Below, piece by piece: positions 12,501 through 26,900 of a DNA stretch of 64,000 nucleotides. Position numbers and translations under genes: made by a program. The notes under the pieces are model-generated. The model made no database searches and had not been told where the DNA came from. It saw nothing but the letters and a program-made list of their open reading frames with translations. This DNA comes from Brachyhypopomus gauderio (Eukaryota; Chordata; Actinopteri; Gymnotiformes; Hypopomidae): NCBI RefSeq assembly GCF_052324685.1, contig NC_135219.1:23871316-23935315 (forward strand), read 5' to 3'. Position 1 is the stretch's first letter. The number at the start of each line of letters is the position of its first letter.

Positions 12501-13185
12501 ACAGGGTTTATACCGCTCCATACAGCCACCAATGTGTTTGGGACATTATACAGCAAGCCACTAAAGGTTTGAAACAAACACTTACATATAAAACCATTAT
12601 TCCTAATCACCAGCTCTATTAAAAATGCTTTTTCTAATAAGACAAACAGTATCTTCAGTTAATAACTGAGTTGTGAGAACATATGAAATATTATCCATCC
12701 ATTCATTCATTCATGGTGACCTGTTATGAATCTTTCCAGTTGTTTCTAGGAGTGGTTAATGAGACATAAACACTATGATGTATCAACAGACTTTTAAGAT
12801 GTTGATGCAGAGACTTGTAACTTCACCCCATTAGCTTAACCCTCCGTAACTCCACACTGGCTTCTGATTTAAGACCATGTCACATAATATCACTGACGAT
12901 GACGGTTAACATAGACTGTACACCTGGTAGCTCACGAAGGTCGTCTTTATGCCTTTCAAAGCAGTGGACGGTCTACATGCTGAGAAGCTCTATCTTAGTT
13001 TCACACTGTGTCGGTAATGTCCATCAAGCACACAAGTACTGTGGAAGTGATCATCACTAATATCAACCTTCTTGTCTGTGACAGAATGAGGGTGCACGCT
13101 GTGACACCATGACCCACAGTGAAATGAAGCACCCAGCATTTCTCTGATCTCTCCTTGAAATGAGCCTGACGCTGCAGACTACATT
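12501..13185. other. Intergenic, no gene seen
   Basis: Unremarkable AT-rich sequence with a short (ATTC)n run near 12697-12712. No exon-like frames. Confidence 0.4.
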
Positions 13186-13702
13186 CAGAACCATGCTACA
13201 TGGAGGTGGAGGAGAAGAACCACGCTACATGGAGGTGGATGAGAAGAACCATGCTACATGGAGGTGGAGGAGAAGAACCACGCTACATGGAGGTGGAGGA
13301 GAAGAACCATGCTGCATGGAGGTGGAGGAGAAGAACCACGCTACATGGAGGTGGAGGAGAAGAACCATGCTACATGGAGGTGGAGGAGAAGAACCACGCT
13401 ACATGGAGGTGGAGGAGAAGAACCATGCTACATGGAGGTGGAGGAGAAGAACCACGCTACATGGAGGTGGAGGAGAAGAACCATGCTACATGGAGGTGGA
13501 GGAGAAGAACCATGCTACATGGAGGTGGAGGAGAAGAACCACGCTACATGGAGGTGGATGAGAAGAATCATGCTACATGGAGGTGGATGAGAAGAACCAT
13601 GCTGCATGGAGGTGGAGGAGAAGAATCATGCTACATGGAGGTGGATGAGAAGAACCATGCTGCATGGAGGTGGAGGAGAAGAATCATGCTACATGGAGGT
13701 TG
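13186..13702. repeat. 29-bp minisatellite
   Basis: About 17 copies of a 29-bp unit containing gctacatggaggtgg and agaagaacca. Because 29 is not a multiple of 3 and the unit has no stop in any forward frame, all three frames read as the same shifting Glu/Arg/His/Gly-rich peptide. These frames should not be called as genes. Confidence 0.95.
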
Positions 13703-13792
13703 AGTCAGAGGAGAGCGTGCTTCATGCTGATAACCCTCTTGTTTTTCATTTCCTTAAATACTCCACATTCCTCAGGCTCTCCTCGCCAAGTG

Positions 13793-14021
13793 GGGTCATC
13801 ATCAGATAAGGCTGAGAACATCATCAGATAAGGCTGAGAACATCATCAGATAAGGCTGAGAACATCATCAGATAGGGCTGAGAACATCATCAGATAAGGC
13901 TGAGAACATCATCAGATAGGGCTGAGAACATCATCAGATAAGGCTGAGAACATCATCAGATAAGGCTGAGAACATCATCAGATAAAGCTGAGAACATCAT
14001 CAGATAAGGCTGAGAACATCT
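13793..14021. repeat. 22-bp minisatellite (catcatcagataaggctgagaa)
   Basis: About 10 tandem copies of a 22-bp unit with single-base variants (ataggg, ataaag). It starts within about 100 bp of the 29-bp array. Confidence 0.93.
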
Positions 14022-15073
14022 CGTCAGCCCCTCGTTGACCTGCAGCATCATCTCCAGACTGCTCCCGCTTAATGAGGTGTTCCTTCATTCTCTAGACTGT
14101 GACTTGTGTGTCACCGGCACGATTTTCATATGGCTGTTTGAAATCTCTGGCTCTGTAACTCTCCTTTTCTCTCACACTTTCTTTCATTCTTCGAGTGTCC
14201 GCTTTTATTGAAAGAACATGTGCTTGCTGGTCTCTTTAACGCTGCTGTAAAATCTTCCTAAACCGCTTTCCTCTCTTCTTGACCTCAAGCTCCAGAAGGT
14301 TTATTGACTTCCTGACCAAAATGCAGTCCAGTTCCTTGGCATGCAGTTAAACGACTTCAGACCAGTCACATTTCAATAGCCCTACACTCCAGTGGCTATG
14401 AGAACCGGGCCAGTGTTACGGCCTGGTGTGTCAGCTACAGTCCAATAGGTCATGATCTAAACTCACACATTGTGCTATTTGGCTGTTTCTGTTTTTTCAG
14501 CTCTGCAAATAAACAAATGATGTCACATAAGAAGCTCATGCCTTGTTTAGGAAACTAATGTCATAATTATGACATTAAAAATAATTGGTTTTAAGTGATT
14601 TTAAGTATGCATGTTTGCCTAGCTAAAATGGTAACAGAGGAAAAGCAAGGGGCTGTTTTCACTGTGTCCAGTACGATACGCCATAAACTCATGACGGACT
14701 GCATCTAGTGAAGGAGTGGCCTCCTGTGGCACCTCTACTCTCTAACCCATCAGCCTTACATCAGCTCAGCAACTTCAGGGCCAGAATTCCTCCGGTCCAA
14801 GAGCCCAGATCCCCTGGAACCGACTTTCCATTATGTGAACAAAACCTGTATGAGTCCAGATTTAGGGCAGAGCATGATGGAAACCCGCCTGGATCGGTTT
14901 TGTTCTGAAACACACAGACTGTGTAGACTTTATAGACATTTACACAGTACCATGCTTGCTTCTTTTTTTCCAAACTCTTCTTTCCAAGTTCTCAGAATAA
15001 ACTTGCGGGAAAATATTTGAGTCACTGTTTTCCAGCAGAGCTTCAGAATATCAGCTGACCACTCAACCCCTTC
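14022..15073. other. Intergenic, no gene seen
   Basis: Mixed-composition sequence with no repeat structure I can identify. Frames of 60-70 codons occur on both strands over the same bases and show no family resemblance. Confidence 0.4.
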
Positions 15074-15520
15074 AAACCACCCCCCCCCCCCCCCCCCTCA
15101 GTGTGCTCCACCCCCTCAAACCACCCCCCCCCCACCCCACCCTCAGTGTGCTCCACCCCCTCAAACCACCCCCCCTCAGTGTGCTCCACCCCCTCAAACC
15201 ACCCCCCCACCCCACACTCAGTGTGCTCCACCCCTTCAAACCACCCCCCCACCCTCAGTGTGCTCCACCCCCTCAAACCACCCCCCTCAGTGTGCTCCAC
15301 CCCCTCAAACCACCCCCCCACCCTCAGTGTGCTCCACCCCCTCAAACCACCCCCCCACCCCACCCTCAGTGTGCTCCACGCCCTCAAACCACCCCCCCAC
15401 CCTCAGTGTGCTTCAAACCACCCCCCCACCCTCAGTGTGCTCCACCCCTTCAAACCCCCCCCCCCCACCCTCAGTGTGCTCCACCCCCTCAAACCACCCC
15501 CCCACCCTCAGCCCACTAAA
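15074..15520. repeat. C-rich minisatellite, about 25-36 bp unit
   Basis: Repeated cagtgtgctccaccccctc followed by aaaccaccccc runs of varying C length. The opposite strand is therefore strongly G-rich, with many G runs of 5 or more. The long Pro/His-rich frames here come from the repeat. Confidence 0.93.
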
Positions 15521-17544
15521 ACCACCCCCACCACCACGTTCCGTTTACTTTAACCTCCTGCTCCTGCCTGCAACCTTAACGCAGCCAAGCACTCACACAC
15601 ACTATTACAATGTTTTGTTTAAAAAAATATAAAAATGTTTTTCTTACAATATTTTGTTCAAATATATAGACCTTTTCCAGTGGACGTCAAGGAAAGAGAC
15701 AACCCTACATTCCACCTGTAGCCAGACGCCTCCCTTCAGAACTTTGGTCTGGATCTGCAGTTTTGTGATTTAGTGAGAACTGTGATGGCTTAATGAGATA
15801 TCGGAGCTCTTGTATTTTACTGTAGGACCCACAGGGTCTTGGATCGTTCAGTGATGAATGATGAACCTCTACTGAACCTTGAATGCTACTGAGCCTTTGA
15901 ATATTTGTCGGAGAGCTGGGAGAACAGGCACCCGTGGTAAGACTGTGAGGGCCTCTGGACTCCACAGTGCCACAGCACATCGGTAAAGCTCACGTTCATT
16001 GGTGTGTTCTTGTCACATGACACGGACATGGCTGGGACATTGTTTTCATACCTCATGAACTTGTCTACTGGTTTGACTGTTAGATCAGACTCAAGGCAAC
16101 ATGAGTCTCTAGAATGAGGACAAAATGAAGTTCATACCCCAGTTTATCTTGGAAGCAACCGTTTATACTTAACCCTCTGCAGCTAGCCAGATGCAAACGA
16201 AGAGGTGACCTCACTGGCACTGTGACACCTGCTCATGTGTAGGTTCAGCTCGTAGAGATGATGTCAGATCCATCCAATGAGGAACGTACCCCAAACGTGG
16301 GAATAAGTCTTATCTTGGAATGGAATGTAGATGTTTCAGTGCACAGAAGCCTCAGGGTGGTCAGAGGAACATGCTCAGAACAAGCCCAGTCAGCCAGGAC
16401 CTCCACCCAGCTCACCTTCTCTCTGAGGGCCATGCTTGGGGCTGCCTGTCATCCATAGCTGCTGTATAGCCTAGAGCTCACGACAGCCAGATGACATGGG
16501 CTTCATCGTGGCTAGACGCTCACATTTAATGAGCGGAAAAGAGGAGCACATGCCATGCTTATGTAGTGAGGTTGGTAAGTATTCCCCTCCGGCTACAAGA
16601 ACACCCTCATATCGTCAGAAATAAAGATGGTGTGAGATTAGATGGTGATATCTGTGTGAATGTGAGCACTGAGAGAGATGGGACTGAGTGAGATATAAAA
16701 CACAGCCTATCAGACATCTATCACGTTTACATGTGCTCTGACATACTGTGCCCCAAAACAGGGATTTAAATCAAGGTTGATTTAATATATTTGGCCATGA
16801 CTTTTATACTTCAGAGCACATTCTGAAGTAACTTGATCTGTTTTTTAAAGTTCCCCTAAAAGGTAGATAAAAGATAAAGGGCATCTAGTAAAAGATAAAA
16901 GATAGTAGAAGTGAACCCTTTTGAACAGCCAACAGGGGAACGTATCCTTATTGAAGAAGAGTATCATCTGTCTATCATCTGAAAGATGAGACGTGGAGTT
17001 CAGTTGTATTATATGCATGATAACTTAATGCTACACATTTCAAGTTCTGGGTTCAGCAGTTTTCTTGACCCGCAGCTGACTGACAGGTTACTTTTACAAA
17101 CATACTCCGTTACATGGTAAGAGGAACGTTTCAGAAATCATACCAGGCACCATGGAGACAGGTGACCTGTATCTCTGTAGATGTCACCCAGACAATACTT
17201 TATTGGTATTTATGCCCGTCATGTTTTTAGTGGTCTTTTCTATTCAAATCTCCTTACAAAGAGATACACCACTCTAGTGTGTGGCCTGCCTCTGAACTCC
17301 AGCATTAAGAATGAAAGCATATGTGAAGATTGCATTAACGTATAGTGTTACTGCAGTTACAGCTCTAGTGACAGCACATGATTGTGTTATCTGCCTGTGA
17401 GTTCAGTTCGACAGCCACGGCCTCTCCGCTCTGAAAGCCTATTAATGGCAATGACTCCATTCTTCATTTTAACAGGGGTAACATGTTACGATTGTTAGAT
17501 TAAGCTAGGTAACATGGCCTGGATTAGGAAGGATTATCATCATA
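15521..17544. other. Intergenic, no gene seen
   Basis: Unique-looking sequence with a short gataaaagataa-type repeat at 16864-16912. No recognisable exon. Confidence 0.4.
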
Positions 17545-17670
17545 TTCAATCATATTCAAGATTCAAGAGACTTTTATTGTCTTTCCAATTATATACAAGT
17601 AGTGAAATGTTCACTCTGGACCATTGTTCAACACAATGTAACACAAGTGTAAGCAATAAATAAAAACGTC
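17545..17670. repeat. Degenerate interspersed repeat
   Basis: Contains attcaagagacttttattg, a sequence type that recurs in teleost dispersed repeats. Length and class are not determinable here. Confidence 0.35.
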
Positions 17671-20465
17671 TAAAAGACAAACCACTACATACAAGAAAAA
17701 GAAAAGCAACACATTTAGTAACATTAATTAAACAACACAATGACTTAATATATAGGAAGGGTTCAGAACTTCATTTTATAAATGAATAACTAATGATAAA
17801 AACTTAAAACTCTGCATGGCATTTTACTACCTATTTTAACATGAGAATGGTTTTCTAAAATCTGTTATACTGTGAACATGCAAATATATCAGTCAAAATG
17901 ACTTTCATGGTCATCCTAGTAATTATGGATTTCTGGGCTTTCTAAAGTTAAGCTTTTGCCTTTTCTGCAATGGGACTCATTACTGTAGCTTTATACTGTG
18001 AGCCTCCACCACAGAACACTTCAAAATGGCAGCTAGACCCAGAATGCACTTCTGCGTTTACGAGGTTGGCGTCATCTGACAAAGAACGATACACATGAAG
18101 GAGTGTGGAGTTTGATGTCTGGGGGGGGGGGGGGGGGGGGGGGTGGGGGTGGGGGTGGGGGGGGGGTCATGCAGTTTGTCTCCGAGGGAGTCGGCACTTT
18201 TCCCCAGATGGCAGGAGAGAGACGAGTTCAGTCCAGCCCTGAAATGAGAAACATAGTTTTAGCCATCTGAGCCCAAAATCAAAAGTGTGCCTGAAACCAG
18301 TTGACCGCTTGACCGGGCCGTCAACTGATCGAAGCGGTAAAACCGCAACTTGAGTCCCTCTGTTTGGTCTGTGGTTAGCTAGCGCAGCCCACATCTGGAC
18401 CACAACATGACCCAGAAGCTGTTGGAGACCCTCGGGGGCGCTCCAATCCTCACACCCAGTGTCAGGCGTGTTCCAGCAGCACCCATGTCTCACGGCCCTC
18501 ACTCACTCAGCAGACACACGGCTGTTAGATGTGATGAAGCCCTGGTGTGGTGAAGCAGACAGGCGCGATGACGAACGCCGTGGAGGTCAGAGAGGTCGCT
18601 CACGCCTCAAACACACAGATCGCTAACTTTCATTCCAGTATGCAATCCCATATGCAAAAGCTCTCCAAACAGATATAGGACAAAACCAATATATGATCAT
18701 AATGTATTATGAGATGGTTATTATAAATCATGTATTATTTTACATGATGTGCCCTGCTATATAGAGTAGCTTTGAACTTTGTATTTGATATCTATTTTAC
18801 ACTTTATAAATATGTCTTTAATATAAATTACAATATTGAATAGATAGTAATCTATGTTAATAAGTTATTCTAATTTAAGTATGAAATGTGTTTGCTAGAT
18901 CTATAATGCAAGAAAAAATTTTGAGTATTGTTTATGCCACATTGATTGTTATAGTGTTTTTACAAACTGCTTTTTGCTGACAGTTGGTATGCAGGCCCCA
19001 AAGAGAACTGTTCCCCCCCACCCCTCTCCATCTCTCACAAGCTCTTAATTTACCTGTTTGTGTTGTTAGTAACTGTGAGTGAGCTGTCGTGAAAGTGTCA
19101 AAACTTAAGAATACTGGGCCACACAGAGCTTGCCAGCAGTTCAGTGCCTGAACAAGATATAAGCATCAGTCTCATTCATCATCTCTGTCCAACGAAGACC
19201 TCCACGTTGGGTCACACACAGGGTGCCTGGACCCCCAGGTTAGAACACAGAGAGTGTTGTGTGTATTCCTCAAGGAAGAGGGAGTGCCTGACTTCAACAC
19301 ACGTGGGAGATCCAGACATACCTTAACGAAGCTCCTATTACTATAATATGTGATATATAAGCAGTAAAGAAACCAAAGTGTTTCATGGCTAATTTGAAGA
19401 TGTACCATATATGCTGAACATTGATTTGCCCTGCACGCTGGTGCCGTGTGTTCAGCCTGATGTGAGTCACACAGGAGGAGATCTCATGTGCAGCTCAGAT
19501 GTCTGAAAGCCATTGAAAAATTGAAATTACACAGAACACATCATTCTGCTGAATCTGGGAAGTTTCTGAGTGTGGCACACTGAAGACGTGAGGCAGACAG
19601 ACGTGTGTTAATGGGGGGGGGGGGGGGGTGTGAGCACGATCTTCTGATTCTAACAGACAGAACAGCACTCTGATTGGACAAAGGTAACTTGGTTGTAAGA
19701 CATAAATCACAAATGTAATTTTCATTCATTTATTTGACCTCTGTATTTTTTGTATTATGATTTCTTCTTCAACGTTGCGGAAGATTGTGATGAGATTTGT
19801 GAGGGTTTTTTTGCAGAACATTTGGTGCGATTGGTATGAGGTGCCATGAACACGCCCTGTATCTCTTCTGGAGGGTAGCGGCTCACGCGAGCTGCACATG
19901 CCTGTCTCACCTCTCATCACCTGGAGCGCCACATGTTGCCATCAGTTCGCTTAGGAATGTTCTCACCGTCGTTATCAATGTGATTTGTGCGGGCAATTCC
20001 TTACCGTTTTTACTCAACGCTCCTAATTTAACTGCAAATAGGATGTGCACTTAAGTCAGTGAAAGCAATGGAGAGCTTTCGGAATTTTATTTTTTTTTTA
20101 TTTTTCAGAAATGTTAAAGCAAAGTAAATGATACACATAACTCAGGTGCAGAGCCGACAAGATTCTTAATCCTGTTTCAGTTACATCACAGCTACTTCGG
20201 AGGAAAGATAAAACCTAATAATTTAAACGTTACAACTCGTGCCCCTAATTGAAGCATTCAGCAGCACCTATAAATCACTACTGCAGTTTAGGGCTCTGAG
20301 TGTTTGCTATACAAAGGGCAATTTATAGCTACAGAGCTCAGAGCTCCACTCTGCACCTTGGTGTGTGACCATTTTACCCCTGCAACCTACATCGGTGGTT
20401 AATGTGCTTTATGTCAGTGCTAACAAATGGGACTAATTTTGTTCTCTCCCTCTGAGAGTAGATAA
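17671..20465. other. Intergenic with poly-G tracts
   Basis: No gene was found. Long G runs occur at 18121-18166 and about 19612-19628. A GC-richer stretch at 18167-18500 has a 111-codon minus-strand frame with no family resemblance. Positions 20130-20350 are complex, repeat-free and AT-rich, and could be a conserved non-coding element. Confidence 0.4.
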
Positions 20466-20479
20466 GCCTTACACACACA

Positions 20480-20529
<50 letters not shown>

Positions 20530-20667
20530 GTGGAAGGTGCCGCGTGCTGGACTGGAAAGTTGGCACGGTGTGTGTACCACCCATACACACACGTTTCACA
20601 TCCATCTGGCTCAACCACATTTATGTTGGCTGTTTGTCAAATAGCCTGAGCTGGAGATGCTCGGAAA

Positions 20668-20721
<54 letters not shown>

Positions 20722-20920
20722 ACGAACCACGAGCCGCCGCCACTCAGTGTGTGAACAGGCTGCATTAAGACTAGAGGTGCAGGAGAACTGAACTACTGTG
20801 GTTATGCAGTCGGAAGTGAACGGTCTGTTCATCCAGGCTGACTATGTTGAACCATTCAAGCATCAGTTCAAGGCATCGAGGTTCCATACACACACACACA
20901 CACACACACACAAATTTTTA
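20466..20920. repeat. Three (CA)n/(GT)n microsatellites
   Basis: (CA)n at about 20471-20528, (GT)n at about 20670-20720 and (CA)n at about 20888-20912. The first two are oppositely oriented about 140 bp apart and could pair as a hairpin. Confidence 0.95.
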
Positions 20921-23900
20921 TCATTGTTGGTATTACTATTATTGTTGATGTTAATATTCAATTGAAATAGGTAACATTGTGTGTGTCACTACTTGAATTA
21001 AACATATGCAATCACAAAATAAACAAAATAGAACACAATTGTATAAATAAATAAACTTAGCCTAAGACATCCAATCAGGATATATTGTATTTTCACTCTA
21101 ATATTTCTCAGATTTCTGTGCTTCTTTTAAAGCATTTTTGTCTCCATTTCAAATACTGAATTCTTGTATAGAAGTATACAATTTATGTATTAGTGTTTGA
21201 TAAATGATGAAATAAAAAAGTTCTAGGTAGCAGACCAATTTTTGGACTGTACTCTATATAATATTTCAGACATTCAGCATATCAGCATGCCAGTAAAATA
21301 ATTGAAAACAGCTTTTCATTGTCTTCCCAGAACAGACATTAGAGCTTTTGCTGCATGAGGGTAGTAAAACTGTGAAATTTGGCTTCACTGCACCTTTTGT
21401 TCAGAGACACACAGAAAGTAACTGCGTTTTAGAGTACATGTGGCATGTGGTGTAAATCAGACATGGATCGTGTTCAACTAGGTGCTGGAACCAACAATAC
21501 AGGTGACCTTCATGACCTTAAAGGTGGTGTGGTAGTTTGGAGTATTCTCTATAGATGTTCCTAACATCTCACGACTGACAGACAGCCTAGATATTTTGGG
21601 CCCAGCTGTTCCAAGATTACCAAGAAAAATGTGGAAACAAAATGTGCCTAGCAGTGGATCAGAGGTTGTGGATCAGACGGGCTGAAGGAAGATCACCGTG
21701 CAAACAGACCACAGCAACATACATGCAGACCTGACACCGGCTGTCGTCGTCTCAGAACGTATCACTTCATCTTCCACTGGAATGCCATAGCTGACCAAGA
21801 CCATCTCAATGTGGCATTTGTATTTGTATGCATTTGTATGCAGTTTTAAACATAGAAAAATAAAAATAAAACTTGGATGGAAACTTCTATAGGTTACATT
21901 TGCAAGTACTTAGTGTAACCTTTACATTAAGACCTACGACCTTTACACGGTACTAAAGGTCAAAGGTTAACCCTCTGAGAACTATGGACCTTTTTTTGTT
22001 TAAGGTCTCCATTGGCTAAACCTTGGATATTTGTGTGCAATGTACGTTTTGTAATTGGCATTAGAAGTAAACTACTAACCTTTTCAAAAACTAATCATAG
22101 AGACCATTAATTTAAATCTGAGGAGGAAAATGAAAGTTTACTAGAAATGAGATGAGAACTCTGATATGAATTTTAATATGATATTTATCAATTTTATCAT
22201 GTGTAATATGCATACTTGGAGAGAAATTAACATTTTTACTATCAATTTTTAATAGGACTCACATCTGTACAGTAATCCAGTTATATTCTCTTTTATTAGA
22301 ACACTAGCTATTGATATGGATTTGGACCACAAAACATCTAGCCATGTGACAGTTTAATATTTTCCTTGTCAGAGAGATGACTCGTCAAAGACCAGTTCTG
22401 GAGATCTAAAAACCTGGAGAGTTTAATGTTTAACACACATGGCATTCATTTTGAGATGATAGGCTTTAAATATTTGGATCAGGTGTGTCAGATTAGGGTT
22501 GGAACTAAAGTCTGCAGGGTGGATCTCCAAGACTGGCCATGGCTGCTTTAAAGATACCCTTTGCTTTTTGAAGAACGAATCATTTTCCTGTCAAAAGCCT
22601 GTGCCATACCCTTAGCATTCTCTTGGATTAGTTTTGTCTCCAACAGCTGCAAATACAGGAACGTTGGACGGAAGTCGATTATTTGACCTTTAAAGGGAGG
22701 AGAGTTGCCTGTGTATATTTGTGTTAGTATTCTCAGCTGAGGACACTCTTCTTTATGTCAGCTCTAATGTGTTCACTAGCATGTCCACCTGACTGCTGCC
22801 TAAAAACATGGCAGAAAGCTCCCAGGAACATGCCACTGGGACAATCTGGTTCCCTCTGCAGTGGAAGCAGTGCCTAAAACTGTTTCATTGTTTTTTCTGT
22901 TATTTTTCCTAATAAGCTCTCATCTGTCTATCTGTTTGTTGAGATCCATACATGGGGACAAACCTCATCATCATTACAGCTTTCCTAAAGTAACGATGGT
23001 TAAAAGTAAACCTCAACCTGCATTGATGCTCATTCATAGCAGAAACAGGCCAAATGAGATCAAACTGCTTTCATCATTGGTAAGAACAGAGTTGCTGATG
23101 GTTAAGTTTGGAGTTTAAGTCAGGTGTGTGCACTTTTCCAGGTATTTATCATTTTGGCTTATTAGATACATTCATCCAAGTCAAGCAACTACATCCCTTT
23201 CAACAGGTTTAATGAAGTCACCATTGCCCTAACATTTTTGAGCACAATCATGTCATCTTACCATGATCTGGAGAAGTTGAGCAATGAGTCATATGTGCAC
23301 ATATTGTGTATACCGCCCTAACCCTTGGAAATGGTCCCTAACATATGATTGTGCTTGTTTAAAGACAAACTCTGGGTGGGATGACAATGGCAGTGTTGTC
23401 TTGGCTCGCTATGATGAGAGGGGCTAGTCATGCCAGAAGCACAAATCCCCACAGCAGGCCAGGGCAAAGGTCGTGTCTGATTGTTTGTCTGTAACAAATG
23501 AGAACTTTCCTACCGGCTACCCAGATGGATGACAACATCAGTTTGCACTGCGGCCAGATAATGTCTGCTGAGGGGAGAGTTGAACGTAAAAGACTTTAAT
23601 TTCTCAACTTTTCCCTCTTAAGAGAATACTGATGCAAAAGTGATAAATTATTAATCCTAAATGGAAAAACACTCACAACCTCTCAGAACTTACAAAAAAA
23701 TGCATGGGTAGCTGAGAGACTTCTATTCTCTAGCTAACATTTAAGTGAAATTAGATTTCATAATCAAGTCTTGGGAAAGTATTAAATGCTGTGATCCTTA
23801 GATATGCTTGAATTGCTAATAAAGCTCATCTATAATGAGTTGGTCATGAACAGCTGCACTCTCTCCCTCTCATTCAGCATCTCGCCGGGTTCTGGCCCTG

Positions 23901-26900
23901 CAGACCGAGGTTTACCTCCAGTGGGAAAGTCAGCAGTATTCAGTACTCAAATATAGAGCATTAGTGTCATATTCAGTCTGCATCCTTGTCAACTAAGTAC
24001 AGGTTTACATTAGCATTTATGTTTTTGGCATTTAGCAGAGCAACTTACAAAGGTGCTTTGTCATCCAGGCATAACCAGTACAGTAGATTAGAGTCAAGGG
24101 AACCATATAACCTCAAAACAGATAAAATGCAGGAATCAATGCCTGAAGAAATGCAACATAAGCATAAATTCCATATTGAACTACAATGAGTATTAAACCA
24201 AACAACACCAAACAATATGTACTAGAGTGTTCAGTTAATCGAGCCAATTTGGTTGTCATTTTGAGAAAAGAATGAGATCCTAGTTTCAGGTCTACCATGT
24301 TGTTTTGTTACTTTCTGTATTTCTGAAAACAGCTTTGCAGGTTTGTACATTATGAGTACTTTGAAATTACTGCAATACTCTAAATGTTTGCTTTCAACGT
24401 GTTGTACGATAATGGTTGAATAATGAGTTGCAGAAAAATTATGAATAAAGGCTTGTATTTCCATGTGATGTATTTGTGTTTTTGTTGGGTATCTTTGTTC
24501 TGTGACCATGTTTGCTCTTAGCATTTTGATTCAATGTTTGTTTCTCCAAAAAAGCTAGTTTTTCCACAATTAAATCAAGTGCCTCATAAATCAGAAGAAC
24601 CTTGTTTTCCGCCGGTAACCCATATGTGCATTCATTTGGACAATTCTGGGAGGAACTAATTTTAATCAGGCAAATGCTCCTTTGTCAGGAAAGCCACAGG
24701 ATAGCCGTCACTGGGACTCCTGGGGAGGAATCTCCCAAGGGACAAATTCTCATTTTTGGCCATAGCCACATGCTTGCAAACCTGTGACATAACAAAGAAC
24801 CTTACAGTGAATCCTAGAGCTGAAAATGAAACAGTGGTGGATCAACTTGGGCAAGAGGTGATGATCTCAGTGGCTCCAGAAACAATGGACAAGTGTTGAA
24901 GACATGGAGATATGGAAAACTTTACAGTTGCTTGGCCTTTGGGTTTTGATAAATTGCCTCGATTGCTCAACTGAGGAAATACATAGTATAGACATGCAGT
25001 GTCTGTAGTATCATGAAGAAAATCATCAGCAGTGAATTACTTTCTGAAAAATACGCTCGAGTGAGTATAGCCAGAACACAGAACTGCTGTTTCTTCAGTT
25101 CCAACAAATACAGTGTGAAAAAAATACAGGAAAGTGAAGAAAAAAAGCAAGAGAGAGATTGAGAGAGAGACGTTTCCATCAGCACTGGGGTTTTTCTGGC
25201 TATTAAACCTTTGCACTGCAACTGTGGGTCCACGTGGTAATTGTACTGCAGTGCTCTGTCTCGGCTCCTCCCCCCTAACCCAAAGCCGGCACGTGCTTAT
25301 GACATCATAATCCCACAGCAGGGTTGCCAGGTGCCACAGCTGGGCCAGAAACACTAGTGGGTGGGTAGGCCCTCCTCACCGAGTCCGGAGGGTTATGGAC
25401 GGGGGCTGTAGGGGTAATGAAGGGGTCACATGTATCACCCACAACCTTTTTGTCTACTGCTGATTTAAGCTAGTAACACGCTGATGTTAGGGATCAGACA
25501 AAATGTGCCTGCCAGATCTGACGTCTGGAGGAAGTTCCACCAACACTGTACATGTTTGTGAATGTTGTTTCCAAGAGTTTAATCAGCAAAACTCGTCTCG
25601 TCTTGTGGAAAAGTGAGTTTGACCCACTTTCAGTTTGCTGCTGCTATAATAGCTTGATTGTCACTGCATAAATGCAAACTTCCAGAGTTTGATGCAGTAA
25701 TAAATAAATATAAAAATAATAAACAAGAGAAACAATAGTAAATATAACAATAATAGATTCCATTAATAAATGAAGCAAACATGCATATCTATCCACCTTT
25801 ATGCATAGAGTATAGAGATATAAGATAAGGAGTTCTATAAACTGGAGCACACATGCTCAGCTCCCAGACCTTCTTTTAAGTATTTCAACAACTGCAAGTG
25901 AGTCCATGTCATCAGTTTTTGAGGCAGGCCCAAAAAAGCCATTTTAAAGTATAAATGTTTAAAATGTTAAAGTAGTAGGCAGTGTATTGTGCTTTCAATA
26001 AGGTTTCTCTTTCTTTTGCCAAATTTAAAAGTGTTTTTACTGGATAAAACCATGGTTCCTCGGAATGAGTCAAACGTAAAGCTCTCTCGTGGTGTTTATA
26101 AAGTTATGAGGTAGTCTCATAAAGAATCACAACCAGAGGGGCATAATGTCCGCTTTTCAGGATCATCCAAACATAGCTTAATCAAGTCTGCCCCCTAGTG
26201 GTAGTTCAGGGTTAATCAGGTTAATCACCAGGATTCATGAACTGAGACTCGTTATTGTCTTTATGGACGACTAGAAGGTGTTCTTCTAAAGCTCTCCTTC
26301 CATGTCCATTAGATGTTCTAGCCTGCACTGCAGCTCTGGTGCCATAAAGCCTATGCAAGCTCGCTCAAAACAGCTCGCCAATTCTGATTAAATGACCCGA
26401 TGTGACATCATTTAAATGTTTGAACTGATTTATTCTGAAACTTCTCTAGGATCACCACAAATCAAAATTGTGATGAAAGCCTTTGCAGATTCGTTCAAAA
26501 CATTTGGTCTAAATTTGATCAGAGGTCTGCAGTCCACTGGCTTCTGGCATGTGAAGGCGGACAATAGCCATTATTCCCCAGTGGGAATTAGATACTGTCC
26601 ATCATGAGCTTGATTAATGTCATCACACGTGGTCTGGGCTGCACGTGTAGGCGGGATGTATATACAGCAGGGACCTATTCACGTGAGAAATGAGGCAGGA
26701 CAGAAGATGTTTGGTTTGCACTGCAGCAGCACGCTTTAGCCAGACTGTTTCCATTCCCATCAGGTTCCACAGCGGACACCTCAGAGTCCTGTTTACGGGA
26801 CACACCATGTTTAGATGCTTCTGCGTGATTTACAGAGAGATCAAATGCATAGTTCAGTTAATGTGATTATGGCTTCTGGGGACCAATACAGGCAGACGGT

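Noticed and set aside
13160..13809. Glu/Arg/His/Gly-rich frames in all three forward phases
   Set aside because: Produced by a 29-bp stop-free minisatellite; no signals of a gene around it.
18167..18502. 111-codon minus-strand frame beside a poly-G tract
   Set aside because: Chance frame in GC-richer DNA; no family resemblance or exon structure.
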